Origin: Cladosporium sp. IMV 00045
Taxonomy: Eukaryota > Ascomycota > Dothideomycetes > Cladosporiales > Cladosporiaceae
NCBI GenBank assembly: GCA_001931905.2
Contig: MSJI02000019.1
Coordinates: 1 to 33,741 of the forward strand
DNA length: 33,741 bases
Reading direction: 5' to 3'
Positions 8,915 through 19,153 of the stretch are shown one piece after another; position 1 is the first letter of the stretch, and every line of letters starts with the position of its first letter. The translations under genes were made by a program, and so were the position numbers. The notes beneath the pieces are model-generated. The model ran no database searches, had not been told where the DNA came from, and saw nothing but the letters and a program-made list of their open reading frames with translations.

Positions 8915-10219
8915 GTTGCCTGATGGTATCGGAACATGGACAGGATTTCAAATGATTTGATTTTATATATATACGTTGATGAGAAACAAGATGACAGACA
9001 GATAATGTCGTGCAAACGACGATAAGGAAAGGAAGTAAGTACAGGTATGCCGCCTCCGTGAAGTTGGCCGAGCGGGAACGGAACGGCTTGGGGTTTGAAG
9101 GCCGATTAGCCGGTCTTTGTTTGCTGACTTGGAGGGTCTCCTCAGACACGACGTCCTTCCCCAATATCATTCATCAGCTGCATTGTAACGCGCCTTGGAC
9201 GGGAAACAACCAGGAAGTGATGGCCAGATGAGTAAGGACAGATGGCAATGCGCTTTCTCTGAGGTCCGGTCGAAATAGGCGCTCGGGTTCCGGACCTTGC
9301 ATGCCTAGCAAACACCATACGCGTCTTTCCCTTATTAGAACAAAGGCGACCGCGGTCTCCAAGGGCATAATGGTGGTTTGGTTCCTAGTATTACTGGATG
9401 GTACGTGGATTCGCTCAAGGGACAAGGAGTAGGGGACCAAAAATAAAACACATGGCGAGAGAGTGCAGATACCGTCTTTTGAGTCAGCCGTGTGGCATTT
9501 GCCTCGGAAAATGCCCGTTGCGATCTTGTCAACTGCTGGGAATCGAACAAAGAGTCATGACCTTGTTGCAACCCCGTCCGCCTCCACATACAGAAGCGAC
9601 GTGATTGCTGTTCCCGAAGTGGAGCGTCGCTGTTAGGGCGGCCACGAAGGATTCAAGATGTCAAGGCGTTCGCTACAATTCGAACTAAAGCGACTTGGTG
9701 AGGCTTATCATCATCTTACTTGGAACATTGACAATACTGGGATGCAGGCTTGACTCTGCGTGTTCTATTGTGCTGGATGATCGAGATAGTGTCGAAACAC
9801 TCTTCAGTACATTGTACAATTAAAGACTTGAGCGCGACATCAGCCAGGAATAGGCTATTCTTTGCTTTGTCCCACCGACCGGAGTTCACCCAGCAGAGCG
9901 ACTTGATGGACTGACATTCATGACATGACGCCTGTCTCCACTTAAAGGATCATTGATAGCCACCATGGTGTAGAGGCGAAGGAAGCAGCTGAATGTTGGA
10001 TTCTTCGTATTGTCGCGCACGTGGAAGACTTGGTCTGAACATCAAACGATTATCCTTTCGACTACGGCATGCTCGGAATCGCATGAGCCCACAATCCTCT
10101 GCCTAACTGTGTATATATAGCTGTCCCATCTCGACCTCGAATCCAGTCTACATCACAATTCACCTGTCATTCCAAACAACATACACCGCTCAACAATTTT
10201 TTTTGACCCAGCATTCACC
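8915..10219. other. Intergenic, about 1.3 kb, upstream of the effector-like gene
   Basis: Only short chance ORFs on both strands; none has a family feature. A TA-rich stretch (TATATATATA) lies at about 8963-8973, and the likely TATA box of the downstream gene is at 10112. No transposon ends or tRNA structure seen. Confidence 0.5.
10112..10119 (+). promoter_or_regulatory. TATA box of the small secreted protein gene
   Basis: TATATATA about 100 bp upstream of the ATG at 10220, followed by a pyrimidine-rich CTGTCCCATCTCGACC stretch of the kind found near fungal transcription starts. Confidence 0.55.
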
Positions 10220-10666
10220 ATGAAGGCAACTATTTCCACCGCCATCGCCCTCTTCGCCGTTGCGATTTCAGCCGGCGACCCTCTCGAACCCAATGGCAAG
10301 CAGTGCATCGCCGGCGCTGCCAGCAAAGACGCCAGTTTCCCCCAAGGCAACCCGAAGACGGGCTCAGCCGGCGAAGTCAACATCCACGACCACACCTCCT
10401 TCGTTCTGGACAAAGACGGCAACAAGATCGCCGAAGCCGACCAGCACTTCAACTCTTGGGTCTCCATGTCCTCGGATCTGCCATACACAGTCGACATCTG
10501 GTGTGACCAGAACACGGCCAAGACGCTTTCCGAATGCACCGCTCTGATTGTCAACTATGGCGACCAGCACTGGACCTCCGGCGACAACGAGGACCGTTGC
10601 GCTTGCTACAAGAGCAGTGGTCCTTTCACTGCAGAGGGATATTGCGCTTGCTACTTCGACTGTTAG
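10220..10666 (+). CDS. Small secreted cysteine-rich protein, effector candidate (148 aa)
   Basis: ATG in strong context (TTCACCATGA). Residues 1-19 form a signal peptide (MKATISTAIALFAVAISAG); cleavage near there leaves about 129 residues. The product has eight cysteines, four of them in a C-terminal cluster (CAC...YCACYFDC), so up to four disulfides are possible. There is no transmembrane segment or GPI signal. I do not recognise a named family. Size, secretion and cysteine content fit apoplastic effectors or small extracellular proteins of plant-associated fungi; that role is inferred. It stands alone, with 1.3 kb of empty sequence upstream and a clear TATA box. Intronless. Confidence 0.8.
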   Translation: MKATISTAIALFAVAISAGDPLEPNGKQCIAGAASKDASFPQGNPKTGSAGEVNIHDHTSFVLDKDGNKIAEADQHFNSWVSMSSDLPYTVDIWCDQNTAKTLSECTALIVNYGDQHWTSGDNEDRCACYKSSGPFTAEGYCACYFDC

Positions 10667-10791
10667 GGCTCCCTTGATGTGTAGCTATTGTATCGAATCT
10701 AGTAATGCAAACATACATTTGATTTTTGTTTTGTCCATTCCAGTAGACGCAACCTGTTTCTCCAAAGATTTGACTGTTGATCGCCGTGTCG

Positions 10792-12196
10792 TCAAAGGAG
10801 AATCGATCGCAGTATCTCACAGTCTTGAAAGCGCAATTTATCATCCTTGATTTGGTGGGCCATGTCCCAGAATGCCAGGATGCCATCGATTGTTTGCTGT
10901 GGCACCTTAGGACTGAAACGTGCTGCAATGACCGAGCATATACGTTGGTGTTCTTGAGTGGTGGCGAAAGCCCCGAAAACAATAAGAGGCCACTGTAGTG
11001 AGGAGTCATCGCAGGAAAATCGAGTGAGCATGTCTAGATCTCTGATGCTCTTGTCGATCGTCGCGTCTTTGTCCAAATTTGTAGGGTGCGCATCGGGAAG
11101 AAACTGATGGGCTATCAGTTGGCAAGCAAAGCGATAGACACACCGCACAACTCTATCTCTCTGATCCTGGAGCGAGCTCGAATCTTGGGATGTCTCTTCG
11201 TTGGTGGTAACGAGAAATCTCCAAAGTTCGATAGCATGGATACGGTTGGCCTCTGAGAGCGGCAGGTGGGCATTCAGCCATGCCACTTTGTACACTGCGT
11301 CCATGAGATCAAGAGTAGCGACACCTAGCCATGGGCAGGTCTTGGTGCTCATTTCCAGATTCAATCGGCTGAGTGCTCGCTGATGCATGGCAGACATTTC
11401 CCTGATGTGCTCAAAAGGAAGCGCCAGATGGATATCTTGCTGGAGGAGGCAATTCGTAGCCGTTCTCATGATGTAAGCCTCGAATAATAGAGTATCATGC
11501 TCAGAGGCCGGCAGTTCTGAGTCGTTGCTCGCCAACTGAAACATATAATGTGCACCTTGGAGATGCGAGCGAGCGAGCTGCGGAGACTGGACGGGCTGTA
11601 ACAGCTCAATGGCATGACACAGTAGTGCAGTGGCTCGTTTCCATTCATCGATGGGGCTTTCAGAAAGAAGCGCACTTTTGAGCCCACGAACTGCATGGTC
11701 GTAATGCAAGACCGACTGTTGTTGCCGCTGCGTAGTATCACCGGGACCGGAAATCAGGATTGCTGATATCCAAGCATGCATCAGAGGCTCGTGTTCTACG
11801 GCCAATGGGAGTGACATGGCAAAGACTGATTGCTTGTATGACGGATGGCTGCACAAGACTTTGCTTTGGAAGGCCTCGGCGGCTTGCAATATCGCTTCCG
11901 GGGACAAAGATCTGTTCGAGCGACCTTGTCAGCTCAACGAACGGACATGGCAGCAAGGCTGACTTACGGCAGAGCTCTCTGAAACCCACTTGGAATCGAG
12001 GAGCTGGACGGCAAGGGGAACCTTATTGTTCCATGGCCATCTTTCACAGCGCCGGCCGAACGCTCTTCAGCATCGGAAACTGTGCTAAATGCAGGTTCTG
12101 GGACAGCTGGCCAAGTACATTCGTCTCTACCATAGCTATCTCGACATCGACCGCATCTGGGATGTACCCCATCGCAGCGCTTCTTTTTCCGGCGAC
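10792..12196 (-). CDS. Zn2Cys6 fungal-specific transcription factor, 5' end unresolved
   Basis: Exons complement(11968..12196) and complement(10792..11911), joined by a 56-nt intron (11967-11912: GTAAGT, GAGCTGAC, ACAG) whose phases match. The upstream exon opens with RRKKKRCDGVHPRCGRC and then RDSYGRDEC, giving the last four cysteines of a zinc cluster (C-x6-C-x2-C-x8-C). The rest (about 370 residues) resembles the regulatory domain of Fungal_trans_2-type factors, for example LPLAVEHEPLMHAWISAIL and HYDHAVRGLKSAL. An acceptor TTCCAG with an ACTGAC branch sits directly before 12196, so a first exon must supply the N-terminal C-x2-C. The best candidate is at 12322-12331. Expected role: nuclear DNA binding at CGG triplets, perhaps controlling the adjacent DUF3237-amidase-MFS genes. 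Confidence 0.75.
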
Positions 12197-12331
12197 CTGG
12201 AAGACCCGGGAGTCAGTAATGCCGAGCTGAAATGAGACATGTGGATGACTTGCATGGTAGGCAACTGGTATTAGACTTGGCCTTACCAGGGCATTGTGGG
12301 ACTACTGCAAACTGGGCGAACATCCGAGGCA
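12197..12331 (-). other. Candidate first intron and C-x2-C end of exon 1 of the zinc-cluster gene
   Basis: On the reverse strand, codons for Cys-Leu-Gly plus one T (12331-12322) precede GTTCGC. Splicing from 12321 to 12197 (125 nt) would create CLGCRRRKKKRCDG-like sequence with the exact C-x2-C-x6-C spacing of zinc clusters. Against it, the donor GTTCGC is poor, a better-looking GTAAGG lies inside the intron, and I see no ATG in this upstream frame. A further upstream exon, or loss of the first two cysteines, remains possible. Confidence 0.35.
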
Positions 12332-12592
12332 GTCTCTGTGCCAAAGCGGCGTGGCCGAAAAGGCGGTTTGATGCCCGAAAGGGTAATTTATCACATCACC
12401 GATGAGGTGGAGTGCGGAGAAGAGATGGAGAGCATGATAAGAAGTTATCAGGCAATCACGAATATCAGAGCTCGGCAAGGGCCAGAGCTTGTTCAAGTTC
12501 CCCAACTCCGTGAACCCTATGCCACTTAGCGTGAACTCAACCCTACTCTGATATGCAAGTCAATATCAACGCGAACTGCCATCCCTATTTCT

Positions 12593-12606
12593 CCGCAGCC
12601 AGGCGG
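12593..12606. promoter_or_regulatory. CCG-N8-CGG everted triplet, possible zinc-cluster factor site
   Basis: CCG at 12593-12595 and CGG at 12604-12606, about 60 bp upstream of the DUF3237 ATG, in the short region between that gene and the divergent zinc-cluster gene. Zn2Cys6 dimers bind paired CGG triplets; autoregulation or joint control is inference only. Confidence 0.3.
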
Positions 12607-12667
12607 TACATATCAGCCATGGTGGTGCTGACCTTGCCCTTCTTTCTTGCATTTCCTTCTTCGAAAC

Positions 12668-13261
12668 ATGGCATCCTCTCATTCTTCAAACGATGTACCT
12701 AACTCACAAGCTCCGCCAACCCGATTCCCTTCTCTCGACTTCATATACCGTTTAGACTGCGCGATGTCGCCTGAGGAATATTTGGTGGGAAAGCCGTCAA
12801 CCTCTCAGACATCAAGGGTGATTCTTCCAATAAGTGGAGGAACGGTGTCCGGGCCACGCATCAACGGGACAATCGTTGCTGCAAGTGGAGCTGACTGGGC
12901 ATCGTCACTGCCCAACGAAAGCGTGAGTACCGGGGAGTGTTGATGTTTAACGATCAACGTTTAACATGTCCTTATCCAGTTCATGAAGCTCGACGCTCGA
13001 TACACGCTTCAAACCGACGACGGCAGCTTTATATACGTGCGATCAAAAGGTATCTTCAAACCGGAAGAAGCGTTTCGATCTGCTGCGACAGGCCCGCCTA
13101 TCAACATCGCGCAAGATGACGTGGAATGGTTCACACGACTCCAATTTGAGGCAAACGAAGGTCCTTACGAGTGGATGAACTTCATCTTCGCTATCGGAGT
13201 TTTGACGATGCATGAGGGAAATATCATCATCGACGCGTATCGTTTGACAAATTTCGGCTAG
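12668..13261 (+). CDS. DUF3237 family protein, two exons (178 aa)
   Basis: Exons 12668..12922 and 12980..13261; the 57-nt phase-0 intron has donor GTGAGT, a TTTAACATG branch-like sequence and acceptor ATCCAG, and contains an in-frame TGA so it must be spliced. The start is the ATG at 12668 (GAAACATGGC). The family pattern is clear: LDFIYRLDC, then PISGGTVSGPRINGTIVAAS with ADW, then FMKLDARYTLQTDDGSFIYV and the closing DAYRLTNFG-like end. Length fits DUF3237/UPF0311 proteins, which form small beta-barrel-like folds and have no firmly established biochemical role. It is divergent from the zinc-cluster regulator and convergent with the amidase (71 bp between stops). Confidence 0.85.
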
Positions 13262-13331
13262 GGAAATGATCTTCCTGTACCAGCTCGGTATTGATTGTCA
13301 AGAGGTCAATGAGATTATAGATACTGTGCAT

Positions 13332-15132
13332 TCAGAGCTGAGATGGTCCACTGCTGGCATTCAGTGCGGCATCGACGATCTTGGCAACTCCCATCAAACG
13401 ATCGTCCTCTTGTCTCATGCCCACAAGTTGCACAGCTAGCGGTGCGTTCTTGAAGTCTTTGAATCCAGTGTCTAGCAACGATATAAGTGTTTGTCCCATG
13501 TTTGCAGGTAGGTGGATCTTGTATACTCACATAGCTTGTAATTTTGCTGGTCTTCGGGGCCGAAAGCAGCTGTATGTATCTCATCGGCGACGTCAACTTC
13601 AGAAACTTTACCTGCAGGCAGTACCAATGCCGGGTAGTCAAGCAGGTTCCAGAGCATGGTGCATGTGACACTAGTCCATTCGTCGAGAGGCGTTGCAGTG
13701 GTGGGTGCAGCTGGACACAGAAGGGCATCAAGACGATTGTCCAACCAGAACCGATGGAACATTGCTTTGGCCCGAGCCCTCGATGCGTTCAAGGCGAAGA
13801 ACTCGTCCAATGTAGAGCTTGGTATGGCAGCAAGATTAGTGCGCTTTACAGATTCGACCTCGGGCTCTTCGCCTTCCGCGATGAGATCCTTGACAAACTT
13901 CCATGTGTTAGCATTTTCACTTGGAAGCTGAACCAAGAACTTACTTTGCAACCGTCTAACGAGTACATTCGATAGGTTGTGGAGACTGCCTCTCGAATAT
14001 CCGGCAAACTCACTTCGACCAGGTCGATGCCAGCCGATCGAAGTTTCAATGCAGCATCGTCTATAGCTCTCCTCACTGGAGGCCAAGGCGTGCACATGCC
14101 GTCATTGCGAGCTATGCCGATGCGTAAGCTGCTGTTCTTCAGTTGACTCTCCCAACGATTCAGATGTAAGCATGATTCATCATACTTCCACACCTCTGAT
14201 TCGGCAAGAGTGCTCATGAAGAAATCACACGATCTCAAAGAGCTGGCCATTGGTCCTGCAACAGGGGCGACACCATCAGTGCCAGGGGCTACTGGATCCT
14301 TTTGGCCAGCCCATGGTACTAGTCCAACACTCGTGCGAAGCCCGTAAATGCCGTTGCACAGACTGGGGATTCGAATACTGCCAGCAACATCGGTGCCAAC
14401 TCCAAGTACACTTCCGTGCATTGCGATGAGAGCGCCCTCGCCACCAGAAGATCCACCAGCTGTGAGCTTGACATTTGCCGGATTTAACGTCCGCCCGAAG
14501 ACGTTATTGTCGGAATCCGCAGTCATCATAGTCTGTGGCACGTTGGTTTTACAGTACAAGACTGCTCCAAGATCCAGAAGGAGTCGAGGGAGCGCAGAAT
14601 ATACCTCATCCGGCTTGTTCGCGAAGCATATCAGCCCGATAGACGAGTCATATCCCGGAATTGTGAAGCTGTCTTTGAGTGAGATTGGAAGACCATGAAA
14701 CGGACGCAGTGGCTGGTTCGGGATCGACGCTTGCTCTCGATCTAGCTCCTCTGCACGCCGGATAGCATCCTCGAAAAAGATCTCTGTCAGGCAGTTCGTC
14801 TGCGAATCGTTAGTAAGACATGCTTTCCATATTCTTACATCTGATATTCTCACCATTTGCTGGGCGACTGCTGCACGCTTGCAAAATGCAACAGTAACTT
14901 CCCTTGCAGAGAACATACCATCTGAGATCTTGCCGACAATATCAACAGCATCATTGTTGTCTGTTATCTCGAGCTCACGCTCTGTGAGAATGCCGCAACG
15001 CTTGGGCACGTTCAAAGCATCATCGGATTGCAATCCTTCCGTTGACAATAACCAGTCGTTCGGTATGCGGCATTGCCTTTCGTTCCGCTTTCCATGGGCG
15101 ATATCGAGGTAATTTGGAGAGATGGAACCCAT
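13332..15132 (-). CDS. Amidase-signature family hydrolase, four exons (about 546 aa)
   Basis: Exons complement(14854..15132), (13945..14799), (13531..13897) and (13332..13471). Introns: 14853-14800 (GTGAGA, TTACTAAC, GCAG; 54 nt, no stop), 13944-13898 or -13889 (two in-frame AAG acceptors differing by three residues), and 13530-13472 (GTGAGT, CTAG). The catalytic triad is visible: Lys135 in GLPISLKDSF, Ser210 in AGGSSGGEG and Ser234 in GTDVAGSIRIP, with the 24-residue Ser-Ser spacing of the family. The C-terminal NYKLY...FKNAPLAVQLVG block is also conserved. Family role: hydrolysis of amides to acid plus ammonia or amine, as in fungal acetamidase-like enzymes and FAAH; substrate unknown. No signal peptide is seen. 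The gene is divergent from the MFS transporter across 623 bp. Confidence 0.9.
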
Positions 15133-15755
15133 CACGATAGATCAGTGCTTGGGAGTTTAGGGCGTGGGAAGGGCTGCTACTTGCCGCATCAAAATGCATG
15201 AGTATGGATGCGTATTTGTATGCCAGTACTCGGGCCCGAAGCATCCGAATCCCGTGAAGGAAGTGCCGCCATCTTAGAGTTGTTATCGGCCGAAGTCATC
15301 TGGAAACGAGGCACTTCCGGGTACAATTTAATATACCCAAAGTTGTTGTTGATGCAGAAGGTCAAGGGATGGAATCCACGTGGCGCTAAAAGGCGGCATT
15401 CAGACGGGTACGGTATAGTTCAAAAGCTTCTTGATCCGCGTTGGAGGTATTGCCTAAGGTATTCCATTCGAAGCGCGACTTCACGACTCTGCAACTTCGC
15501 CAACTATATCATGCAAACGCTAAACCGCGGTATGGGAACAGTTGCAGGAAGCGAGTTGATAAGGTCTGCACGCCACCGATTGCTCAGATGATTCTCTTCA
15601 TGTTCGGCACTTGAACGATGATAAGCGTCCAAGTCCTTTCTCCTCAATGGAGAGATCGTCCAAGGCTGGGTTATATATGTCCACCAGAACCCGCGACTTC
15701 AAGGTACGGCGTCGAATGACTTGCAACATTCCAGCTGTACTCATTGCTTGTCAAC
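15133..15755. promoter_or_regulatory. Shared divergent promoter of amidase and MFS genes
   Basis: A 623-bp region between the two start codons. A TATATAT box at 15672-15678 lies about 80 bp before the MFS start. TGATAA motifs, which fit the HGATAR consensus of AreA/Nit2-type nitrogen regulators, lie at 15557-15562 and 15619-15624. CGG/CCG palindromes (CGGGCCCG near 15231, CGGCCG near 15288) are possible zinc-cluster sites. All regulatory roles are inferred from motif match; such short motifs also occur by chance. Confidence 0.4.
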
Positions 15756-17617
15756 ATGGAGATGCTTGAGCCTTGCAATACCCATCACGATGATCTAGTG
15801 CCAGGCACAATCCACTTGGTGCAAGAGGCACACCACGGAGAGGCCTCGAAACGCGACATTGTCCTAGTTCCAACTCCCTCCACGGACCTCACCGACCCAC
15901 TTGTATGTCATCAAAAGAAAGCAGACTGAATCTTTAGTAGGCTGACACCCGACAGCGATGGTGCCGCTGGCGCAAAGCCTATCATCTCTTGCTTCTGGTG
16001 TAGGATAGGCCTGCCAGGCTGCTCACTGAACATGTCGTTGATAATGATGCAGTGCATACAGCTCGCTGATGGGAGCTCTCACAAATTGGGAGGCTCCGAT
16101 CTACCTTGAGCTCGTCGCCGAGTACAAGACGACGATTGACAGTTTGAACACTGGCACGGCCGTCACCGTTCTATTGCTTGGCCTGGGCAACATCTTCGCG
16201 ACTCCGCTGTCCAACAGTAAGTTGTCCATGGCATGAAAAATTAATTGCTACTGAGACCAGCGTAGAGCTCGGGCGCCGTTTCATATACATCCTGTCGCTA
16301 CTTATTGTGTTCTTCTCGCAGATCTGGATGGCCGTTTCGAAGAACCTAGGGGATTTCCAGGGCTCACACGTCCTGGTGGGACTTGGAGCGGCACCTTTCG
16401 AAGCACTCGTCGCCATATCAATCGCTGATGTCTGGTTTGTCCATGAAAGAGGCTCCAAGCTTGGCGCCTATGTCTTTGGTCTTGCCTTTGGCAGCTTCAT
16501 TGGTCCGCTGTGCTCCGGGTACATGGCCTTGGACCAAGGCTGGCGTTGGCTGTACTGGTGGGGAGCCATACTCAGCGGGGCGTTGGCACTGATTTTCTAC
16601 TTCACTTTCGAAGAAAGTCGTTTCTTACGTTCTTCTGAGAATGTGGAGCATCGAACCCATGTCGAAGAGATCAGTCATCCTGCTACTGAGTCACCCATCT
16701 GGAAGAACGACAACAAAGACGGCGACAAGCCTGTGGATGTTAATGACACTTCCATGGATAGGCAACTTAGCCAGGAGCCAAAAGTCGGGGAAGTGTTCGA
16801 CGCTGTTGGTTTCCGTGTCCAACTTCGTTTCTTCAAGTTGTATCCTGATCCCTGGCGCGAGATCGTGAGTCAGTTTTGGAGACCATTGAGAGTTTGTATA
16901 TTTCCCGCCGTCTTCTGGGTAAGCCGTCCCTGCCATTCGCCACAATTCATCTGTCAGACACTCATTGACCGCAAATAGTGTGGCATCAACTATGGCACCT
17001 GTGTCAGCTGGCTTGCCGTCATGGGCACAACCACAGCCTCCATCTTCGCCGCACCACCATATCGCTTCACTTCGGACAAGCTCGGCTTGATCTGGATCAG
17101 TCCCATGATCGGATCTCTTATTGGCGCTTACTTCTCAGGACCACTGAATGACCGCTTTATGCTGTTCCTGAGTAGACGAAACAAAGGCTTCCGCGAGCCC
17201 GAATACCGACTCTGGGCATTCATTCCAAGCGCCATGATACTCCCAGCAGGCCTAATCATCTACGGTGCCACATCTGCTCACGGCCTACCCTGGATCGTGC
17301 CGGTAGTCGGCATGAGTCTCGTCGGTTTCGGACTCTCTGTCGCCGGCGCCGTGACTATGTCTTACATCCTCGATTGCTACCCTCTGCTCGATACTCAGGT
17401 GGTTACTACCATTATCATCATTCGCAACATTGTGGGTTTTGGTATCACTTGGGGCATCCAACCTTGGATCAGCGGAATGGGCTTGCAGAATACTTTCATC
17501 TGCGTTGGTGCGCTGAGTTTTGCCGTGACGATGTTTGCTTTGTTCTTCATTATTTTCGGGAAGTCCTTCCGAAGGTCTGGTGCGGCGAGGTATCTCCATC
17601 TTTCAAAGTCAGCTTGA
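15756..17617 (+). CDS. MFS transporter, DHA1-like, five exons (548 aa)
   Basis: Exons 15756..15902, 15956..15999, 16053..16216, 16266..16918 and 16979..17617, all with matching phases. Introns are 49-60 nt with GTATGT, GTAGGA, GTAAGT and GTAAGC donors and CAG or TAG acceptors. The N-terminus has the VPGTIHLV...KRDIVLVPTPS pattern of a fungal MFS subgroup. TM2 and the following loop read GNIFATPLSNKLGRR (motif-A region), then LSLLIVFFSQIWMAV. A long hydrophilic loop (about 16620-16850) separates the two six-helix halves. The second half contains GLIWISPMIGSLIGAY and ITWGIQPWISGMG. Expected location is the plasma membrane or a vacuolar/vesicle membrane; substrate unknown. The 44-nt second exon is easy to miss. 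Its head-to-head pairing with the amidase suggests transport of the enzyme's substrate or product. Confidence 0.9.
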
Positions 17618-18442
17618 AAAGTCGTTAGTACATACGTTGGTGGTGCTCAATGGCGGCAAAGCTTCATCTAAGCAAATGTAATGCAGAGCAACGGCGATCT
17701 ATGCTCGGCACGAGTTGCCTCAACCTGACGTGACCAAATCGCTCAATGAGGTGTCTTAGCAGCGAGGACTGAGTTGGTGTTTGCTGCCAGAAAGCGTATA
17801 GTGCTTGTACCAACGTGCTGTTGCATCGCCTTCCGCCTCTTTCCAAGAGTACACAGCCCGTTTGCCACGATGAGTAATTTCCAAAATCTCTCGAGGTAAT
17901 CCAAAGACTCCCGATGAAGAGCGTAGACTTGCCCTCAACAGAACATGGTACCTGGATACATCAGCTGGTTGAACGAGCTTCGGTACCACCCACGCGAGAG
18001 GTGTGAGATTGACGTGAGATTTGCCTCGTGGCAGTAAGCACCACGCTTCCGGCTTATGCTTGTCAAGGCTTGTTTGATCCAAGACGAGGAACGAAAGAGC
18101 TTAAAGATGCTTAATTTGTTCAGAGGCTGAGTTTTGTGAGATCTCACGGTCGTATTCTCTGACCGCTAGAGTGGACGATACCGCGAAACCATCGCCATGG
18201 AGAGAAATCAGGATGACTAACTTGGTCCGAGAATAGGTCGAGACTAACACCCAACATACGCTCTAAACTGCGTATGCATACCGTGGTCTCCCAAAGGCCG
18301 AGCTTGAAGAGTACAAATAGTCTGATGATCGCTACTGCAACATGATATTCTGATCATCAAACCACGACATCAACTCCCAAACTTACTTGACAATCATACC
18401 CGAGTACTCCAAACTCAGAATAGTCACCAAGCATCTCGCATC
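17618..18442. other. Intergenic, about 0.8 kb
   Basis: Holds the promoter of the secreted-protein gene at 18443. A reverse-strand 108-codon ORF at 17756-18082 has no recognisable feature apart from a GLPREILEI stretch that faintly recalls an F-box-like core; I do not count it as a gene. Nothing else seen. Confidence 0.4.
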
Positions 18443-19153
18443 ATGAAGTCATTCATCACCGCCTCAACCTTGGCCCTCGCCGCCACCACCCTAGCCCACT
18501 CCGGGCCCAACCGCCTTCGCAAGCGCAACGACGTCCCCACCGTCGACGATCCTACCGCGCAAGACGTGCAAACCGCCATCAACGAATGGAACACGGACGT
18601 CGTGAACGTCAACGCCTTCCTCGAGAACGCACCCAACGACCTCGACGACCTCCCCACCCTCGGCGCCAACGCCCACGCCGTCGCCTCCAACTTCGCCGCC
18701 GAAGAACCCAACCAGCTCGGCACGCTCACGAACTGGTTCAGCGGTAACGACGCGAACAACCCCGACACCGCGCCCGACGCCTTCAACTGCGCCACCATCG
18801 ACCTCGCAGCCGGCCAGACGATCGGCTCCACAACCTTCAACTTCAAAAGCCTCGTTCTCGACGTCTTCGCCGACATCGTCGAAGACGCCGCAGCGGGCAA
18901 TCGCGATGCGGTGGAGAACCTGCTCAACGTCGTGAACAGCTACCGCTGCTGCAATGTCCTGCCGGATCTGGATATCATCTGGCGCGACTCGGCGATCTCG
19001 GCAGATCTGGTGATTCAGAGCTCCATCCTGCCTGGTGTGCCGATCACGCCTGCGCGTCCGAGTACGTGTAGTGCGTTTGATTGCTCGCAGGTTGAGGGCG
19101 CGAGTACTTGTGCTACTGAGGATAATGGCTCTTTCGGCACGCCGGGGTCGTGA
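18443..19153 (+). CDS. Secreted protein with Kex2-like site, unknown function (236 aa)
   Basis: ATG at 18443. Residues 1-18 are a signal peptide ending TLA, followed by a short propeptide-like stretch and a dibasic KR at 27-28 (RLRKR/NDVP), a likely Kex2 processing site. The mature part is acidic and Ala/Asn-rich, with six cysteines: one at FNC, a CC pair at YRCC and three in the C-terminus. The segment AINEWNTDVVNVNAFLENAP looks like an amphipathic helix and recalls small secreted surface proteins of dothideomycetes, but I cannot name a family. Codons are strongly C-ending, suggesting high expression. No GPI-anchor signal. Intronless. Confidence 0.8.
   Translation: MKSFITASTLALAATTLAHSGPNRLRKRNDVPTVDDPTAQDVQTAINEWNTDVVNVNAFLENAPNDLDDLPTLGANAHAVASNFAAEEPNQLGTLTNWFSGNDANNPDTAPDAFNCATIDLAAGQTIGSTTFNFKSLVLDVFADIVEDAAAGNRDAVENLLNVVNSYRCCNVLPDLDIIWRDSAISADLVIQSSILPGVPITPARPSTCSAFDCSQVEGASTCATEDNGSFGTPGS

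Noticed and set aside
12296..12529. + strand ORF with an AT-hook-like KRRGRKGG stretch
   Set aside because: It is antisense to the candidate first exon of the zinc-cluster gene, starts at a position without good context and has no other AT-hook.
16865..16870. GTGAGT inside MFS exon 4
   Set aside because: The frame is open across it, the sequence continues to a natural family segment (FWRPLRVCIFPAVFW), and no fitting acceptor precedes that segment.
17756..18082. 108-codon reverse-strand ORF with a GLPREILEI stretch recalling an F-box-like core
   Set aside because: No supporting exon structure or second conserved block; too short and isolated to call a gene or a remnant.
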